A DNA stretch of 64,000 nt from Kondoa malvinella (lineage: Eukaryota; Basidiomycota; Agaricostilbomycetes; Agaricostilbales; Kondoaceae): positions 1,189,637 to 1,253,636 of the forward strand of contig BCIM01000003.1 of assembly GCA_039545315.1 (NCBI GenBank), given 5' to 3'. A model generated the notes under the pieces. That model was not told where the DNA came from. It saw only the letters and a program-made list of their open reading frames with translations, and did not search any database. This document shows, in pieces, positions 15,948-28,635 of the stretch (positions are counted from its first letter, which is position 1; every line of letters begins with the position of its first letter). The translations under genes and the position numbers were made by a program.

Positions 15948-18900
15948 CTACTTGATTACAATACGGTTGATTTCCCCGATCAGCGAATCTGCTCTTGGTT
16001 CGCTCGACTTTCTCGCAGCATCCGCAGCTGATTTCTTTAGCTTATCAATCGACGAGGTAGTCATAGCGCCAATGACGTTAGGCGAATGCAACTGTGTCTT
16101 CGATGAGTATGATCGAAACCGAGACACGAAGAGACCTTACTAGATTGCCTACCACAACCAAAGAGCGGTAAATTACTTCAAGATCCGATTCTTGCATGTA
16201 CTGTAGGCGTTTGGCTCCATCATCAGTACTCGCAAGACGAGAATTAAGGTTCAATACCCACCTCTACAGCGAGATCCATCATAGCAGGACCAACAGTCTT
16301 ATCCAAATCTCTTTGCACAGCCATTACCGAATAGCTACATACCCCAGTAGCTTTTAGCGCTTCCTTTGCTGCGATATGCAGGCACTTACTTGAGCAAAAC
16401 AGTAGCAGCCGCAATCTTTCCATTCTTGTTGAGCGCCTTCCGTCTACTTTGCAACGTGGCCAAAACAGCATTCGCATTCTGCTTCATTAGCACAGCTCCA
16501 GTACGGGTATTGAAGGTGTTGGCTAATGCTCGGAGCGCTAGCATAGCGTTGATCTCTTCCGCGCCCGTGTTGGCGAGCAGGTTCTGCAATGAAGCGCTGC
16601 TCGGTGCAGAGAATAGACAGAGCAAACGAAAGAAGTCCAGGCCTATCAAACCTTTAGCCTGGCTTCCTAGGAGCGCGAGATTATACGCACAAGGGAACCG
16701 ACGAGCAGAAGGCCACGCGAGCAGTTCTTCTGCTACTTGGATGCTTGCATGCGGAAGTTTGGCGCCAGTCAAACCAGGTGGAGAAGCTATCAACGCTAGA
16801 AGAGACGCCATCAATTCGTCTAAAGTGTTGATCTGGCTGTTTTGTAGTGCTTCTGATGACTGCAAGAAGCGAAGACTTTAATATTGTTCTGCAATGTAGA
16901 ATGAGGTCGACTCACCAGCTCATTCGCTAGCTCACCATTAACTTGTAAGATCTTGCTTTTCGCTGCTGGCAGGTTCGCTTGAGTGAATGTCAGCGGTGAA
17001 GTCTAGTATCACATTTCAGTGGGCTGGCTCACTTGAGCCGGGCGGACTCACGTAAGGCAGAACGTTAGAGCCACTAGGAGCAGGCTTTGGCGCTTGCTGA
17101 GCAGGTTGCGCTTGGCTCGAGGTCGCATTGCCAGGTCTGTAAGCTCCTCCTCCGGTATAAGGATCGCCTGCTCCGCTTCCCCCACTACCGAGCTGTACAC
17201 CCGCTGTATTCTTTTCGATGAATTTGACTACTTCATCTAAATAGCTAAGAGGCAATTCGTTTGTGTGCAAGAACTTTTGGGCGGCTTCGTAGGGATTCTC
17301 TGTATGAATATGTCGACCGCTTAGATTCGGAAGCAGTCATGCAGGCATGTAACGTACGGGTGACATTGTAGGGCAGTTTTAGAGGCGGTGCGCCTTCGTG
17401 CACGTCGACGTCAAAGACATGATCGTACTCTTCGCCATTGTAGAGCTGCCTTCGGCCATTGGAGACTGCATCGACGACTGTTCCGATTTTGGTCCAAGTG
17501 CCAGAATCTACGGACCACTGTCAGACCCATTCACCATTAGCACAAGAGCGAGTGCACTAGGTAAAGCGGTTCTGACCTGATGCGCATCAACGGACCCGTC
17601 TGAATTCTTGATCATTTTCGTTTCGCCCTCTTTCTTGCCTGTCGGTGTTCGAACAGATAGAATCAGGAATGCTGCATCTTGCGCTCGAATCAGCCTACCT
17701 GGTACGTAAAGCGCTTCCGGCCCAGGTAAGTCAGTCTTCTTCACATCGCCTATTTGATGCCTACTCATCCCATATGAGGACAAGACTCGACTGCATCGCA
17801 GATGAGCGACTTACGCATTCAAAGCAGTCGCAGATAGGGTAGCGTCGAATTCCTGTACGCGAGCTCGTAAGCAGCCTTACAGCTGGAAAAGCGGTTCGAC
17901 GCACATCTTGTAATGCTTGTTCCGCCTGCCTTTCCGCCGAACGACTGAATACACGAATAACACCGTCCGAGGTACCAGCTGCGATGTCGCCCGATGGCAT
18001 CGCAGTAACAGACCAAACTGTACACACCCGCTCTACTTGAGCCGCTGAAGCGACAAAGGGGATGGGACCTACCTGAAATAGCTGGCAGAGTGATAGTCTG
18101 CAGTAATTCTCTGCTATCTGATGACCAGACGCGCATGCTTCGATCTTCACCTCCGCTAACGATTTCGCCCGACGGTAGCGCAGCGACGGAATAGACGAAC
18201 GAATCGTGCCCGTCTAGCTGTTGGACTTCACGTTGTGTGCTGAGATCCCAAACTCGTATCGATCTAGATTGGATGAGCTAATCATGAATTCCTGATTGAT
18301 AGAAAGCATACCCGTCATTGGCGCCTGAAACAAAGAGGCTTCCAGATAGTTTAGCGAGCGACCGGACGGGCTGTGTGTGACCTTTGAAGATGACTGCTGG
18401 GTCTGAGGTGGATAAGTATCCAACAAAGTAGCGAATAAGGTTGTCCGCGCAAGCTGTACAGCAGAAAGCAAGGTTTCAGCGCTCGAATGTGCGACCCCCA
18501 GCTCGCGTACCTGTAAGCACGCCGTCCTCTAGTGCAATAACATCCCAGACAGCTTGACCATGGCCTTCGAGCGTAGCAACGCACTCCCAATTGCGCCAAA
18601 TCTTGACTGTCTTGTCCCAACTCCCGCTGACAATGACATCGCCATGACTTGACAAGCAGCACACATTGCTCATATGCCCTATGAGAGCATTCGAAGGTGA
18701 AGTAGATCCTGCAGGCCAGGCGTAGATGATGGAATCCGCTCCAGCTGACAAGACGTATTCTTGACCTTGGTACGTGTACGAATGAACGGCATTGACGAAT
18801 CCAGAGTGCGAGTCAGAGTATACAGTCACTTGCGTAGGGTCTGTCAGGTCCCAAGAGCGCACTGTCGCGTCTCGAGAAGCGGACAACAAGGTGTTGCTGC

Positions 18901-18988
18901 TCCCAGATGGACATAGGGCTTTCACATCTTGCGAGTGACCTTGTAAGCTCGCAGATAGCTTGAAGCTTGAAGATTTGGCGCTACTCAT
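15948..18988 (-). CDS. DOA1: Doa1/Ufd3 (PLAA) WD40-PFU-PUL ubiquitin-binding protein
   Basis: Doa1 binds ubiquitin and Cdc48 and controls ubiquitin levels and ubiquitin-dependent sorting. An N-terminal WD40 propeller starts SASLQGHSQDVKALCP and shows repeats such as TLLSASRDATVRSWD, EYVLSAGADSIIYAW, DVIVSGSWDKTVKIW and GEIVSGGEDRSMRVW. Next comes the PFU domain (FDVDVHEGAPPLKLPYN), a YLDEVVKFIEKNT helix, a Gly/Pro/Ala-rich linker, and a helical PUL domain with Leu-rich ARM-like repeats (INTLDELMASLLALIASPP, GLIGLDFFRLLCLF, LLANTGAEEINAMLALRAL). The domain order is diagnostic. The C-terminus, KKSAADAARKSSEPRADSL.., is recovered after several short introns. Confidence 0.93.
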
Positions 18989-19098
18989 CGTACGCTGGTG
19001 CTCGCGAACTGGCTGTTATCAGAGAACCACGATCAAGGCAAAGTGATGACGACGCATCCCTCGGGTTTATAGCAGCGTCTTATCATTGCAATCTAGAT

Positions 19099-21013
19099 CT
19101 ACCGCTTTACTTTCTGGTACAGTCGAGGGAATGCCTGATCTGATCCATATCTACTTCTCGCCTCGTTGTATCGATTCATGTCGTACCATTCGCTACAGCA
19201 CCGATCAGCGGAGTCTATCTGCATGAGAGACAACTCACTTGAACTCTGTTTCTTCCGCATAGGTAAAGCCATAGAGCCCTTTATGTCCATCGTACTTCCT
19301 CATCCAAACTTCCATCTCTCTTCCTATATCTCGCATCGTCTTACCCTGCTTCAACTTCCTTACTGGCCGCCCATACAGCCCCACGTCCATCTCTAGACTC
19401 TGTTGATCCTTATCGCTAGTCGCAAAGACCCTTTTTCTCGCACCAAATGTTTTATCTCCATTTCTGATTGGGCACAACCACACAGGTCTGACGTCGTCTA
19501 ACCACTCGAGTAGCTCATCCAAAGCTGCCCCCTTGTCTTCTGTCATTGGTACACCCAAATCTTGGAAAAGGCCAATGTCTTCTCTTGAAGCGTCAGACAG
19601 CATACGAGCAAGCTGCATCTGGGTAGGTGTGTCTAGTATGGAATGGAGCAGCGTGCGAAGCAGCGGTTGGTTCAGCAAAGAGCCCAGCCAAGGTAGATAA
19701 TCGCCGAGAATGTGGGCTGCCCCTGTTGGACGACATCAGCAAGTAGCCGAAGGCGAGGCAGTTGACGTACAGAATCCACCTCGATCGTATCTGAAGGCAT
19801 ATTCGAGGGTCGGCATTAGTTCCGTATGAACGAGACTGCCGTACTTTTCTATCGATGAATGGGCAGTCTGAGTAGGTTTTCGTTCAGCGATTTCTTGTAC
19901 ATGCTCAAAGAAAAGCTTGCGACCAGGATGCCCACAGCTACCCTGAACTTTAGCGATTACGAATCAAGACAAACGTGTATCATCACTCACTAGGTATCTC
20001 CGGTCCAAGCATTCTTCTCTTTCTCCGTCACACATCCTCCGAACATCCCAATCGTATAAGTCTCAAAGACGATCGCATCCGCTACCAAGCATGGACCAAA
20101 CCAGCCTTGTTCTACGCAGTTTATTCCCCTCTGCTCGGCTGCTTCTCGTTTAGCCAGACACTCCTTGACGAACCCTTCATGCGAATCATACCGCACATAA
20201 CGTATTGCGAACCATTTGGAAGCGGGCATGAGCGCCACCTTTGCTTGTGTGACGATAGATAAACTGCCGCATGAGCCTACTGTTGTTGCCCAAAGCTCTG
20301 GATCTTGTTGGCGGGTGACGAATCCTGGTTGACCATTGCCTGCGTTAGGTACGAGGAGGTCGGCGTCGATGATGTGAGTATCGAGCTGCCTAGCTTGTAA
20401 GTGTACTTTCAAAACCGGCCAGGACGACATACAAGACCATAATGAATCGAGGTAGATTCAACACCGAGCCCTTGTATTGCTCCTCCAATAGTAATCTTGC
20501 GCAGTTCAGGAATGACCTGCAGAACAACTGAACTAAGCAACAAATGCCAACTTTATGCAAGCTCACAGGTGGCAGGAGTCCATGTTTAAGTGCTTCTGTA
20601 GCGAGCGAAGAGATAGATACGCCTGGCTCGACAATGGCATGACGCTCAGACGGGTTAATCTCCAGCAAGCAATTCATGTTTGAAATGTCAAGCTGATAAG
20701 TATCGTCTTTGTATAGATTTGAGCGTCCCGTATGGCCGGCTCCTCTACTCTTCTTGCCCATAGTAAGCAAACGGCCTTTGAGATGCGAAGGAGACAGCTG
20801 CGCGGCCAAATGTGCTACATCGTGCTTGTGCTGAGCGATCGTTTTGCGTTTCGGTGCGGCATCGACCGAAACATCAGCAGAAGGGGGAAGCAGACTGACT
20901 CGTAGGATTGTCAAGAGATCGAAGGGCAGATAACACAAGCCTATGATGATGCTTCTAGCGATTGACAAGCCCAAGGATAGTCGTAGCTTGGTCTGCGGTT
21001 TGAGAATCGCCAT
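19099..21013 (-). CDS. FAD-linked oxidoreductase, DHCR24/DWF1-like (Delta24-sterol reductase family)
   Basis: A hydrophobic N-terminal segment (SIARSIIIGLCYLPFDLLTILRV) suggests ER membrane anchoring, as in DHCR24. The FAD-binding PCMH-type domain shows YQLDISNMNCLLEINPSERHAIVEPGV, then VIPELRKITIGGAIQGLGVES.S.HYGL, matching the DHCR24/DIMINUTO motif, and DPELWATTVGSCGSLSIVTQAKVAL. The C-terminal substrate cap includes EHVQEIAERK, RPVWLCPIRN and the terminal FSEWYDMNRYNEARSRYG, resembling the conserved EVYDKVRRKY end of the family. Characterised members reduce the sterol Delta24 bond. The residues before the FAD motif (TMGKKSRGAGHTGRSN) differ from animal DHCR24, so exact substrate is inferred only. 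Several introns interrupt the gene. Confidence 0.82.
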
Positions 21014-21471
21014 GGAGGACAGCCACAGATGGCACTAGTTGATGCAGCAGCCGGATCTATGAGAAAGAACCAGCGGATAGAAGATGCGTTCTGCGCTTGG
21101 TCGTGTCGAAGTAACGTGTTCAAATAGAGCCAACTCGAAAGTCCTCGTGAATACCTTGAGATAGCAAAAGAGAAGCAAGCAAGAGCAGCGAATACCAGCG
21201 GCACGAGAGATGTCGCCAGAGCTCGTTTTGGGCATAATTGTGTCAAAAGCGGCTCAAACGCTTTGGCCTGCAAGTTTCGACGACAACGACTGTTTGCTTA
21301 GCTGGAGGAGCTACATGCTCGGCTGAACAGAATCTCTTCAGGTTATTGTAGTGATCTCGTCGTTATCGGCCAACTCTTCATGTCGTTAGTGGTCAGGTTG
21401 TCTTCCGCAAACGACGAATAGGCATACCAGATTCTGTATACCAAGCTCTCTATATACCTCACAGATATCAA
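21014..21471. other. Divergent intergenic region
   Basis: This is about 458 bp between two divergent start codons (the sterol reductase-like gene and the BTB gene). No ORF here has recognisable content; it presumably holds both promoters. Confidence 0.5.
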
Positions 21472-22320
21472 ATGCTGCCACAAGGGCATCCCGAATTCAA
21501 AGCGCCAGACACCGCGGGCAAGCCAGATGTAATGCTCAGGTCAAACGATGGGACTACTTTCCTCGCGCACCAACGCTATCTATCCACCAACAGCGTCTTC
21601 TTTGAACATATGTTTGTGCCAGACGATAAACTGTCCACGACAACAGAAGGTCTGGCTGTCGTTGATATGGAAGAATCCGCTATTGTCTTGAAAGTCTTGC
21701 TACACCACTTCTATCCTTCGTGTTCTTTTCCTATGTCCGACTTAAGCTACAGCGAATTAATGGACTGCTTGCGAGCCGCGGACACTGGAACACCCAAGGG
21801 CGATATCCAGCCTAACCTCAGCCTTCTTGGCAGATCGGTATGTGCATCACATTATAGTCTTTGCATAGCCTGACCAGTGCAGGCGGCATGTTTCGATGAA
21901 TCAGGATGAAGCTCTTCAGCTCTATTTTGCTGCATACCGATATAACATACCTGAACTAGCAACTCATGCGATCGAATTTGGACTTCCAACTTGGAAGCAG
22001 CTGGGCCAGGCAATGTTATGGTCGGGGGAATGGGATCCGGTAATCGGCTTCGAAGGTGCTCAACGCCTGGTAAGCGCTTATCGCTTGCCTACTCACTTGA
22101 TCAAGGGAGGCTGAATCGACTCCTACTTTAGGCTTCAAATTTCTATGCACGGCGGCAACACGAGCGCCGCCAATTTCTCCAGCTTGCCGACCAGCTTAAC
22201 GAAGAGATAGAACGAGAGGAAGAAAATCACGACTGGGACAACGAGCCAGATCAACAATTTTTTGGCACAAACGAGCAAATGCAGAAGCTGTTTGACCTTG
22301 CGCAAAGTCTGATCAGATGA
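21472..22320 (+). CDS. BTB/POZ domain protein
   Basis: The protein is about 230 residues. The N-terminal half shows a BTB fold pattern: PDVMLRSNDGTTFLAHQRYLS, NSVFFEHMF, and AIVLKVLLHHFYP. The second exon reads QDEALQLYFAAYRYNIPELA, a BACK-like continuation (AADKY-type helix). The third exon is an acidic/Gln-rich tail (REEENHDWDNEPDQQFF). Two introns join cleanly: gtatgt...gaccag near 21839-21881 and gtaagc...tttag near 22071-22131. Stand-alone fungal BTB proteins of this size usually mediate protein interaction, sometimes as Cul3 adaptors; no partner can be inferred here. Confidence 0.82.
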
Positions 22321-23180
22321 AAAGGCTGATGAGCCAATGCATCAAAAGAGCGTCGGAAGGCGTAGGATGGCAACAGACGACCGGTAACACGCATCATTCC
22401 CCTATGCAAACGAGAACACGACCCGCCTCATGCTGCTTCGCATCTGCCTGCCTTTTGGCACCTCTATCATCACTGTAATCAACTGCTGATCCAACATGGA
22501 ACAGCAATACCAACTATAATGTGAAGGTCTATGCGCAAGCTTATCGTATAAGTCCCTTTCAGCCAGAATTACCGCTATGACACCGTGCAGTGGACATCGG
22601 ACAGGCGGATGAGTAGGCCACGCAAGTTCGCTCTGCCTGACACTGTATACGGTTGGGCTTAGAGGCGGACCTCAGACAAACTGATCGGCGAACACATGCT
22701 CTCAGTGCCCTCCAGAGGTTACAAGAGACGAAGAAGCTTGAAAGTAAACAAAAATCACGTGGATGCAAAGGAGTAGCAGTCAGCAGGTGCGAAAGGCAGA
22801 CTCTCAAGGGAGCGGGATCCGCGCTGCAATACAAGTCCTCTGTGACATTTTGCGTCTGCGTGGGACAGCCGAGGCCAACCCTAATAAGCAATTTATGGCG
22901 TCCATGCCGCCGCTATTAGCTTCCAATGTTTGTTTTGATTGCCTTGATAAGAAACAGCGGTGAGCAAGTGTGCAGCCGCACGCCAGCTCCTCAAAGACGG
23001 CCAGGCAGCTATCGGACGTGCCTCATACGCCAGGGCCTCGGCCAAGCAATTTCTGCAGATCTTTCCTGCATCTTCTCAGCTCGAGGCGTTTCCATCCAAG
23101 CAATCGCTAGACTCTGGCCCTTTATGTTACTGTCGTCTTGACCCTGTACTGTACTCGTCAATATCTACAAAAGGTGAAGA
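22321..23180. other. Region upstream of surface-protein gene; 5' exons unresolved
   Basis: No clear gene is seen over about 860 bp. It should contain the promoter and the missing signal-peptide exon(s) of the next gene. A candidate hydrophobic start lies near 22926 (MFVLIALIRNS), but I could not connect it in frame with confidence. Confidence 0.4.
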
Positions 23181-24832
23181 ATGGCAGCTTGCGAGACTCT
23201 GTTTGGCACAAGTCTGGATGAAGAGACTACTGCGACGGCTGTAATCACACAAATCAGTACCGTGCGTGTACAAGAGGCTGGCATGCTGTATGTAGGTCTG
23301 ACCAGTCTTTGCAGATCCGAGAAGCGGGCAGTACAAGTATAGGAAGCTCAGCAGCAGAAGTCGTTACAGCTTGTCCATCTGGCGCAGAGGGGAATAATTG
23401 TACTACATCAACCCGCTATGAAGCAGTGACCCAGATCATACCAGTGAGTCCATTAAACATGCGGAATGCTGGGAGACTAACATTTTCATAGGGCGACGAA
23501 TCATTTCAGACAATACTGCAGACGCAATATGGCACAAGGACAATCACTTCCATTTTTCCTACAGCTACAAATTGTCCTTCCAAGCCGGAGGACGACACAC
23601 CAAGCGTGACAAGCAGCACACGACCAACATCATCAATAGCCGCGCCTGTTCCTTCTTCCTCTATCGCTCGCTCTACCTCCAGCTCGGCCATACCGTCTTC
23701 TTTCGCTACATCTATACGTTCATCTACCGGAGCTTCATCCTCAGCCAGACTGAGCACCGTTCTTCCATCAAGTGGAATTGCAGAAGCAGATCCAGCTCCA
23801 GGCGCCACTTCCGTCTCCTACGTCACTTCAATCATAGTCGTCACTGCTCAAGATGGCTCGCAGTCTACTTCATCTGTATTGACACCGGTCCTAGCACCAG
23901 ATGGAAGAACAACGTCGTCAGGAGGACATTCGAATATCGCAGCCATAGCAGGAGGGACAATTGGTGGTGTGATTGGCTTGATCCTATTGCTGTTGCTGCT
24001 ATTGGGCTGCTTCAGAGGGAAAGGACCATTCGCTTCTTGTCGACCTACCGATTCGGGCTTTAACGACCAAGATTGGGCACCGGCTGCGCATAGGGCAGAG
24101 AAGGAGAATGAAGATGATGAGGAGGACGAGATGGGTCAAGTAGGAGTTGCGCCAGTACAATTTGGCAAAAGGCATTCTTCAGTTCCGTCGAGAAGAATCA
24201 GTCAGATGAGTCATGGCACGCACGTATCAAGACCAGCTTCTACTGTCTATTCAGACGAAGGTGGTCCAGGCTGGCATGGTCTTGCTCAAGACTGTATTCC
24301 GCCCGTTCCAGGAATTTCATCTGCCATTGTGCGACCTAGACTGCCTTCACCTCCTGGTACAGTACATCTGCATCATCGACCTTCGTTACCTCTGGGCTAT
24401 AACTCTCTGCCAGCCAGTCGGCCAAGAAATCAACAACCGGATCTTCTCAGCAGGCGACTGTCGGCGCCTTTACTTCAAACTCGACCTACCAGACCTCGAC
24501 CGCCTATCAAACGGTTGAGCACCTCGCATCAAACAACAGAATCCGTCTCTACTCTCGAATCAGCCGCTTCTTCAGCGGGGCCGGTCACGCCTTCCTCGAA
24601 ACATGATCGAGAGCGATATGACCTGCATATAGTCGGCGAAGAGGAGTACGACCTACCTCAGAGGAGAAGAAACAGCGTTGGCACACCGACGAAGGAAATC
24701 ACTGGTGGATTCAAGTTACACCTCGTCACTGATCTAGACGAAGATGTACAGCAAGAGAAGATGGAAGATCAAAAGAAGGCACAAGCATCGGGTATCCCGC
24801 CTGCGCCTGCTTTACCAGTAATATGTGCATGA
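23181..24832 (+). CDS. Single-pass Ser/Thr-rich cell-surface protein (5' end unresolved)
   Basis: The extracellular part has a Cys-containing segment (VVTACPSGAEGNNCTTSTRY, and ATNCPSKPEDD) and then a long Ser/Thr/Pro/Ala-rich stalk typical of O-mannosylated fungal wall sensors. One transmembrane helix follows (IAGGTIGGVIGLILLLLLLL) with a GG-rich lead, then a basic flank. The cytoplasmic tail of about 200 residues has an acidic patch (EKENEDDEEDEMGQ), many SP/RS motifs (RHSSVPSRRISQ) and Pro-rich runs. This is the architecture of Mid2/Wsc-like sensors or of the Ser-rich TM proteins common in basidiomycetes, though no WSC Cys pattern is visible. Introns at about 23262-23314 and 23440-23491 join in frame. 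The signal peptide lies further 5' and is unresolved. Confidence 0.72.
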
Positions 24833-25082
24833 AAGATAATCAGAACACGGCCGCGCCGGTATATATTGGGTATATAGTTTTGTGTTGATAGGCGAAGTGT
24901 TGTAAGACTTGTATTTCTTTTTCGGACCGATGCGACCTTGTTGCATTGCACTTTGTACATCAACTCTTGATGCCCTTTTGTGCGAAATACGCTGATACGC
25001 CAAGCCCGGTTTGAAAACTATCCATCAACCTCTCAACTCATGCACCAATCAAACGCATCTCTTGCAGTATGCTGGAGATGAA

Positions 25083-25530
25083 TTACTGCTGGTAGTGCCA
25101 GACGTTCTTGAGGACTGTCAGGCAGAGGCAGAGCTCAGCGCAGTTCGACAGGACAAAGCCCAAAGTTAACTGACGTCCGTCTTTGGTCATGAGCCTGTTG
25201 AGCGAATCGTCGGCCTCTGCAATTCCCCTCACAAAGCCAGATAGCGGGTAAGCAATGTGGTTGCCAGGGATCATCTTGCCAGATTCGTCGACTTCAGCGA
25301 CGTTGATTTGAACGGAAGCGTGGTCTTTGGCAGTGATCAGGCGGTTGGTAGCGGCGCACTTTCGTGGCACGTAGACTAGAAATGCAATGGCTTAGCTGTT
25401 CTGACAGCTACTTGGGAAGCCAGTCGTGCTCACGGTCAACAACTACAGAACGCATTTTTGACATTAGCTCTCTGTAATATAGCTACCTGCTGAAATAGTC
25501 TAGCATACCTTGTCCGGCATCGTTTTCCAT
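25083..25530 (-). CDS. RPS21: 40S ribosomal protein eS21 (Rps21)
   Basis: Three introns split this small gene. The exons give [32 protein letters not shown], then [20 protein letters not shown] and [26 protein letters not shown]. This aligns along its length with eS21, including the LYVPRKCSA.NR and AKDHAS cores and the conserved fungal GLLKNVW.YQ end. The second codon block sits just after a first intron, a common arrangement for fungal ribosomal protein genes. The last intron runs from gtcagt to ctgacag. It is convergent with the surface-protein gene ending at 24832. Confidence 0.96.
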
Positions 25531-25750
25531 GTTGGGCTAGCTGATTTGGTATAGGATGAAGCGTGTTCGGTTTTTACCACTTTTCGAGTCGAAAGTCAAG
25601 TTCAAAAAATTCGAGCGCACGGCGACGCCACCGCGGTGACAGAATTGATAGTTTAAGAGTCTAATGCACAGAAATACAAGCTATGTACAGTCCTATTCTG
25701 CTCTCAGATCCCAATGCCCGAAAAAGTCGACGCAATCAAGGACCATTGTC

Positions 25751-28635
25751 CTAAGAGCTGTCCTTCTTTGGCGCTGCAGCTTCTGGCTTCGGTGCCAAAG
25801 CATACAAAGGCGTAGCAGCTTCCACCGCCTGCGAGACGATGCCCTCTAGCCGCTGACGGAATCCTTCATGTGTGCATGACACAACCTGAAATACCATCAG
25901 CTAAACTCCGAGCATGTAAGCTAGATCATACCATTGTATCCAGCGGCACATAAGCAACCTTGTCATCGAGCGTGACTTTAAGAGTTGCAGCTGTAGCCTC
26001 AGGTTCAGTTTCGACTTTCGCTTCTCCATCTTCCATCTCTGGCGGTTCTTCAGCGGCTTTAACTACGGCCATCTCTTGCGCCGAGAGGAGCTCGACATTG
26101 CCGAAATATTGATGTAAGAAAGCGATGAGAAGATCTAATCTTTCGACCGAGGTAGAGTTGACAGTCTCTGGATCTAATTTCGAAGTATCCGTTGGCTTCT
26201 TTTCGTGGACATGCGAATGCGAATGGGGTTTCGCGGTGACTGTGCTCTTTTGTTAGTATCTAATGTATAGTACATAGCTGGTAAGACTCACGCTTGACGG
26301 TCGCCGGACTTCGATCAATACCCAGCAAAAGCGCCAGCACCGAATCAGCAATCATATCACTCGTTGATCCACCAATCCATTCAAGCAACACCAAAGCTTG
26401 TTCCGGCTGCTTGACATCAACAGCATTCATAACACGCAAAGTCGTGACGCCTTGATCGTCTTTTCCAGCTTTGAGCTTGCCATACATTGACTCGAGATGC
26501 CATTTGATCACGTCCCAACCTACGTTGACCCGCATTCGTTGCGTTTGGCGAATGAAGCTGGTCGACAATCCGGTGTATTCCTCTAAATCAGAAGGTGCGA
26601 GCAGGGTGTAGTTTGCGTCCTTAGCGACTAGTAGACCTGCTAGAGGAGCGCCCTCTGATAGATCAGCTGTTGCTAGTGATCCGACAGCCTGTGCTCCAAT
26701 TTAGTCGACAGAAGCGACACAGCATAGTTCAGACGGACCCGAGCTATCCTGGTCCTAGCCAACTTGATTTTGACATTCTCTGTGTTAGCAGGAGAGTAAA
26801 TTTGCACGTCTTGCTTGCGATCGGCATAGCTCTTTTTCAAGGCAGACTTTAGCCTCGCGACATTGTTGTACTCGCCATGACAGAGCAGCAAATGCGCAGG
26901 GTTGACCTCGCTGATGAAGCGAGAGTTTTGCGTATAGTCGACATGCGCAGCGAAAGAAATGTAGTCTACGCTCATTCGTCGATGGATCTTTTTGCCTTCC
27001 ATGCTTTGAAATTCTTCCGGTTCTTGCTGTTGCATGATCTGTTGCCACAGGTCAATACAGATGCTATTCTCCTTGGAAGGACTTACTCTTGCCATCGTAC
27101 CCTCGACCGAGTAACCGCACAACACTAAACCATTCCTCGAATCCGGCGCCCATCTTTCGAGCAACTGCCGACTGACACCATTTTGCAGCATACCGGGAAC
27201 AGCAAGCACCACGCAAGGTTTCGAATCATCAAAACGCTTGCCCACATCCTTTAACTCCCTGACATGTCTTCCTCTACCAAAATCAAAAGGATGATCCCCA
27301 TTAGCAGCTTGTTGTTGGATGTTGGCATTGAGTGAAGAAGTGTGCGTTTTGTAAACCTTCATGCATTTCGCTGCCATAGCCGAGACGTAATAAATAGGGA
27401 ATTGATGCAAGTCCGGATTCGCGTCCCAGAATTCATCGAGGATCAAAAGTAATTCTTGTGCTCTTCCCAAAGCGAAAACAGGCATGAGCACTTTTCCTCC
27501 TCTTTTGACAATGTTTCGAACAAGTGTAGTGAAGCGAAGTTCTTTGTCTGGTCTTGGTTCGAGAGTCTGTACGCCGAAAGTGGATTCGCATATCATCACG
27601 TCTGGCGGCTGGCCCCAATTTGGGACGGAAGCAGGTATAAGATGTCTGTCTTCTTCTGTTGAGTAATCACCAGTGTAGAGGATTCGAGCACCGGCGATTT
27701 CGATTAGGAACATGGCTGCGCCTAGTACGTGTCCGGCAGGGTAAGAAGTGAATTTGATTGGCGAGGAAGAAGATGAAGCGATGGTGGTATCGAGCGGTGT
27801 CGAGCGGGGAGGAACAAAGACTTCTTCGTAAAATGACACGCCTCTTATCGATTTGAAGGATTCGTCCAAGTCGTTTTCATCGTAAAGCTTGGTCTGAGAC
27901 GGGACTGCAGACGATGTGATACTGTAGGTGTAGAATGAGCACATTCTAGGCGTGCTTTGTTCGATGTTACCTGATTCGCACAAAGTCCTGTCGAACAAAT
28001 CAGCCCTTCATTGTTCAACAAGAGGAATCTGATACCTACCCTGATCAAAAAGGAATAGACATCCTTTGTTGGCTGAGTCATGTAGACATAGCCACCGCCA
28101 TCACGAAAATTCGTCTGTCTCGAAGGTCAGCTCTGCAAGCGTCAGTTATACGAGAAAAGGCGTACCTTTTCCATAACGTATGGCAGCGAAGCAGCATGAT
28201 CCACATGAAAGCTAGACAGAAGAAAAGAAAGCATAAAGAAAAGCAACACGAGCAGCAGGGAGCAAACGGACTGAGAGACGAGAATCGCATCAACGGTAGA
28301 CCAGTCCAGCTCGTCGACGAATCTATAGCATTGCAAGAAAAGAGACTTAACATGCGCCCCTTTGTCCTACGTAGAGAAACACCGCACGGCAAAGCAGGCA
28401 GTCCCTGGTAGGCAGGATGTGACCCAGCATCGCAAACGACTGTTGCACCCTTGTATTTGATGACGCAGCAAGAGCGGCCTACTTCTTGCTGTGACACACT
28501 GTGAGCCAAGTGTAATGCAGGACCCAAACTACTTACGCCTGCTCCCAGCATCATAATTTCCATTGATTCGCCAAACTCTGCTCCTCCTTGAACTCCATTC
28601 GCGTCCACACGGACATCAGCGAACGGCACGGCCAT
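25751..28635 (-). CDS. YSH1: mRNA 3'-end processing endonuclease Ysh1/CPSF73
   Basis: The nuclease of the cleavage and polyadenylation factor cuts pre-mRNA before poly(A) addition. Metallo-beta-lactamase motifs are present: CCVIKYKG..VVCDAG (motif 1 Asp), VSHFHVDHAASLPY (motif 2, restored across an intron), KFTSYPAGHVLGAAMFLIEI (motif 3), ILYTGDYSTEEDRHL (motif 4). Beta-CASP segments are PDVMICESTFGVQ, GGKVLMPVFALGRAQELLLIL, YYVSAMAAKCMKVYKT, PCVVLAVPGMLQNGVSRQLLE and YISFAAHVDYTQN, then LLLCHGEYNNVARLK. The C-terminal CPSF73 domain follows and contains an acidic insert (PPEMEDGEAKVETEPE) with a His-rich stretch (KPHSHSHVHEKK). At least eight introns are present. Confidence 0.96.

Noticed and set aside
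28126..28411. Plus-strand Lys/Gln-rich ORF
   Set aside because: It is antisense to YSH1 exons and introns encoding the HFHVDH motif.
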